Of a stretch of 14,771 nucleotides of DNA, positions 14,356 through 14,771 are shown one piece after another. Under the pieces are notes generated by a model. It searched no databases and was not told the origin of the DNA. It worked only from the letters and a program-made list of their open reading frames with translations. The stretch spans positions 1 to 14,771 of the forward strand of contig CANQMC010000019.1 of the NCBI GenBank assembly GCA_947624855.1, in the 5' to 3' direction. Both the position numbers and the translations under genes were made by a program. Positions within the stretch are counted from its first letter, which is position 1. Each line of letters begins with the position of its first letter. This stretch comes from an uncultured Bacilli bacterium (GTDB taxonomy: Bacteria > Bacillota_I > Bacilli_A > RF39 > UBA660).

Positions 14356-14368
14356 TATTAAGTGCTAA
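14342..14368. promoter_or_regulatory. CIRCE operator (HrcA binding site)
   Basis: TTAGCACTC-N9-AAGTGCTAA matches the CIRCE consensus TTAGCACTC-N9-GAGTGCTAA at 17 of 18 arm positions, with the correct 9-base spacer. It implies that an HrcA repressor is encoded elsewhere and that clpB belongs to the HrcA heat-shock regulon here. Confidence 0.95.
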
Positions 14369-14392
14369 TTATATATAATTTAATAAACAAAG

Positions 14393-14426
14393 AAAAAGTA
14401 GCAATAATTTTGTTTTATGCTACTTT
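14393..14426 (-). terminator. Rho-independent terminator after the small interrupted gene
   Basis: AAAGTAGCA and TGCTACTTT form a perfect 9-bp stem with a 14-base loop, followed by TT and a T-rich tract. It separates the small upstream gene from the clpB promoter. Confidence 0.8.
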
Positions 14427-14429
14427 AAT

Positions 14430-14705
14430 TTATCTGTTAATTTTTATATTATTATCTAAAGTAAGATTATAATCTACATTTTGTAAAAATGACATAACTG
14501 TTTGAGCTGTTGCAGGATCTAAACTTTGAAGTGATTGTTATAATTGTTGTTGTACAGTAGTTCCTATAAGCATTTGTAATTCATCTAAAGACATTCCTTC
14601 GGTATAATTTGAACTTAATACATGCATTAAGCCTCTCATTTTTAGTGGATCACCAGATGCTTGTGTTTGTAAATTATCTACTGAAATATCATATGGATTA
14701 TCCAT
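14430..14705 (-). pseudogene. Small unknown gene with in-frame TAA at codon 56
   Basis: From ATG 14705 the frame encodes 55 residues (MDNPYDISVDNLQTQ to GTTVQQQL), then TAA (14538-14540). The same frame continues for 35 more codons in equally gene-like sequence (QSLQSLDPATAQTVMSFL to IKINR) to a TAA at 14430-14432. A single C-to-T change of CAA (Gln) to TAA would explain this, since the neighbours are Gln codons. Promoter, AGAGG ribosome site and terminator are intact. The intact protein would be ~91 residues, soluble, with no recognised family. Alternatives are a genuine 55-residue product, a base-call error or strain variation. The right boundary region to 14771 holds only the promoter. Confidence 0.65.
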
Positions 14706-14726
14706 TTAAAATACCTCTTTTCGTTT

Positions 14727-14755
14727 ATTATAACATAAGCAGAAATTGTTTGCAA
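14727..14755 (-). promoter_or_regulatory. Promoter of the small interrupted gene
   Basis: -35 TTGCAA (14750-14755), a 17-base spacer and -10 TATAAT (14727-14732), followed by AGAGG and the ATG about 20 bases downstream. The -10 is perfect and the -35 moderate. Confidence 0.6.
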
Positions 14756-14771
14756 GTTAAATACAATAAAT

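Noticed and set aside
13934..14368. Plus-strand open frame of 144 codons
   Set aside because: It is antisense to the strongly conserved ClpB AAA-1 region, has no recognisable domain, and ends within the CIRCE element.

Overview
The window is a strongly AT-rich stretch of a low-GC Gram-positive-type chromosome, most likely an uncultured member of the Bacilli or the Mycoplasmatota/RF39-like gut lineages. This is inferred from four things: Shine-Dalgarno sites close to AAGGAGG, a lipoprotein signal, a CIRCE/HrcA heat-shock operator, and a ClpB without its N-terminal domain, as in mollicutes. TGG encodes Trp and no long frame needs TGA as Trp, so the standard bacterial code applies. Every credible gene lies on the minus strand, so transcription runs from high to low coordinates.

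In transcription order, the right edge (14771-14393) holds a small gene with a good promoter and its own terminator, interrupted by an in-frame TAA. Next is clpB (12202-14301), whose sigma-A promoter is overlapped by a near-perfect CIRCE element. That element also rules out the longest possible start. An HD-domain hydrolase gene follows (11569-12114), with its own promoter and terminator.

The region 7397-11466 looks like a signal-response cassette: an ECF sigma factor, an overlapping membrane anti-sigma factor, and three membrane-anchored extracytoplasmic proteins. These three share an almost identical N-terminal anchor and Asn-rich linker but have different or diverged ectodomains. Two of them are preceded by 14-16 codon open frames that end in an ATGA overlap with the main gene. 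One of these upstream frames resembles the ribosome site and first codons of the anti-sigma gene, which suggests remodelled duplications.

A serine O-acetyltransferase gene (cysE/epsC type, 6802-7296) with an abbreviated C-terminus follows. Then comes a self-contained operon (promoter 6756-6784, terminator 4077-4101) encoding a PrgI-family membrane protein, a protein resembling a detached VirB4/TraC N-terminal domain, and a VirB4-like ATPase. No relaxase, coupling protein or VirB6 is present in the window.

The left part (252-4039) holds a membrane-anchored XRE-type regulator and three small exported proteins of unknown function, two of them preceded by a 71-bp repeat that is 65/71 identical. 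The leftmost 250 bases carry no supported gene, but they contain the end of an imperfect ~50-bp tandem repeat that is visibly richer in G+C than its surroundings.
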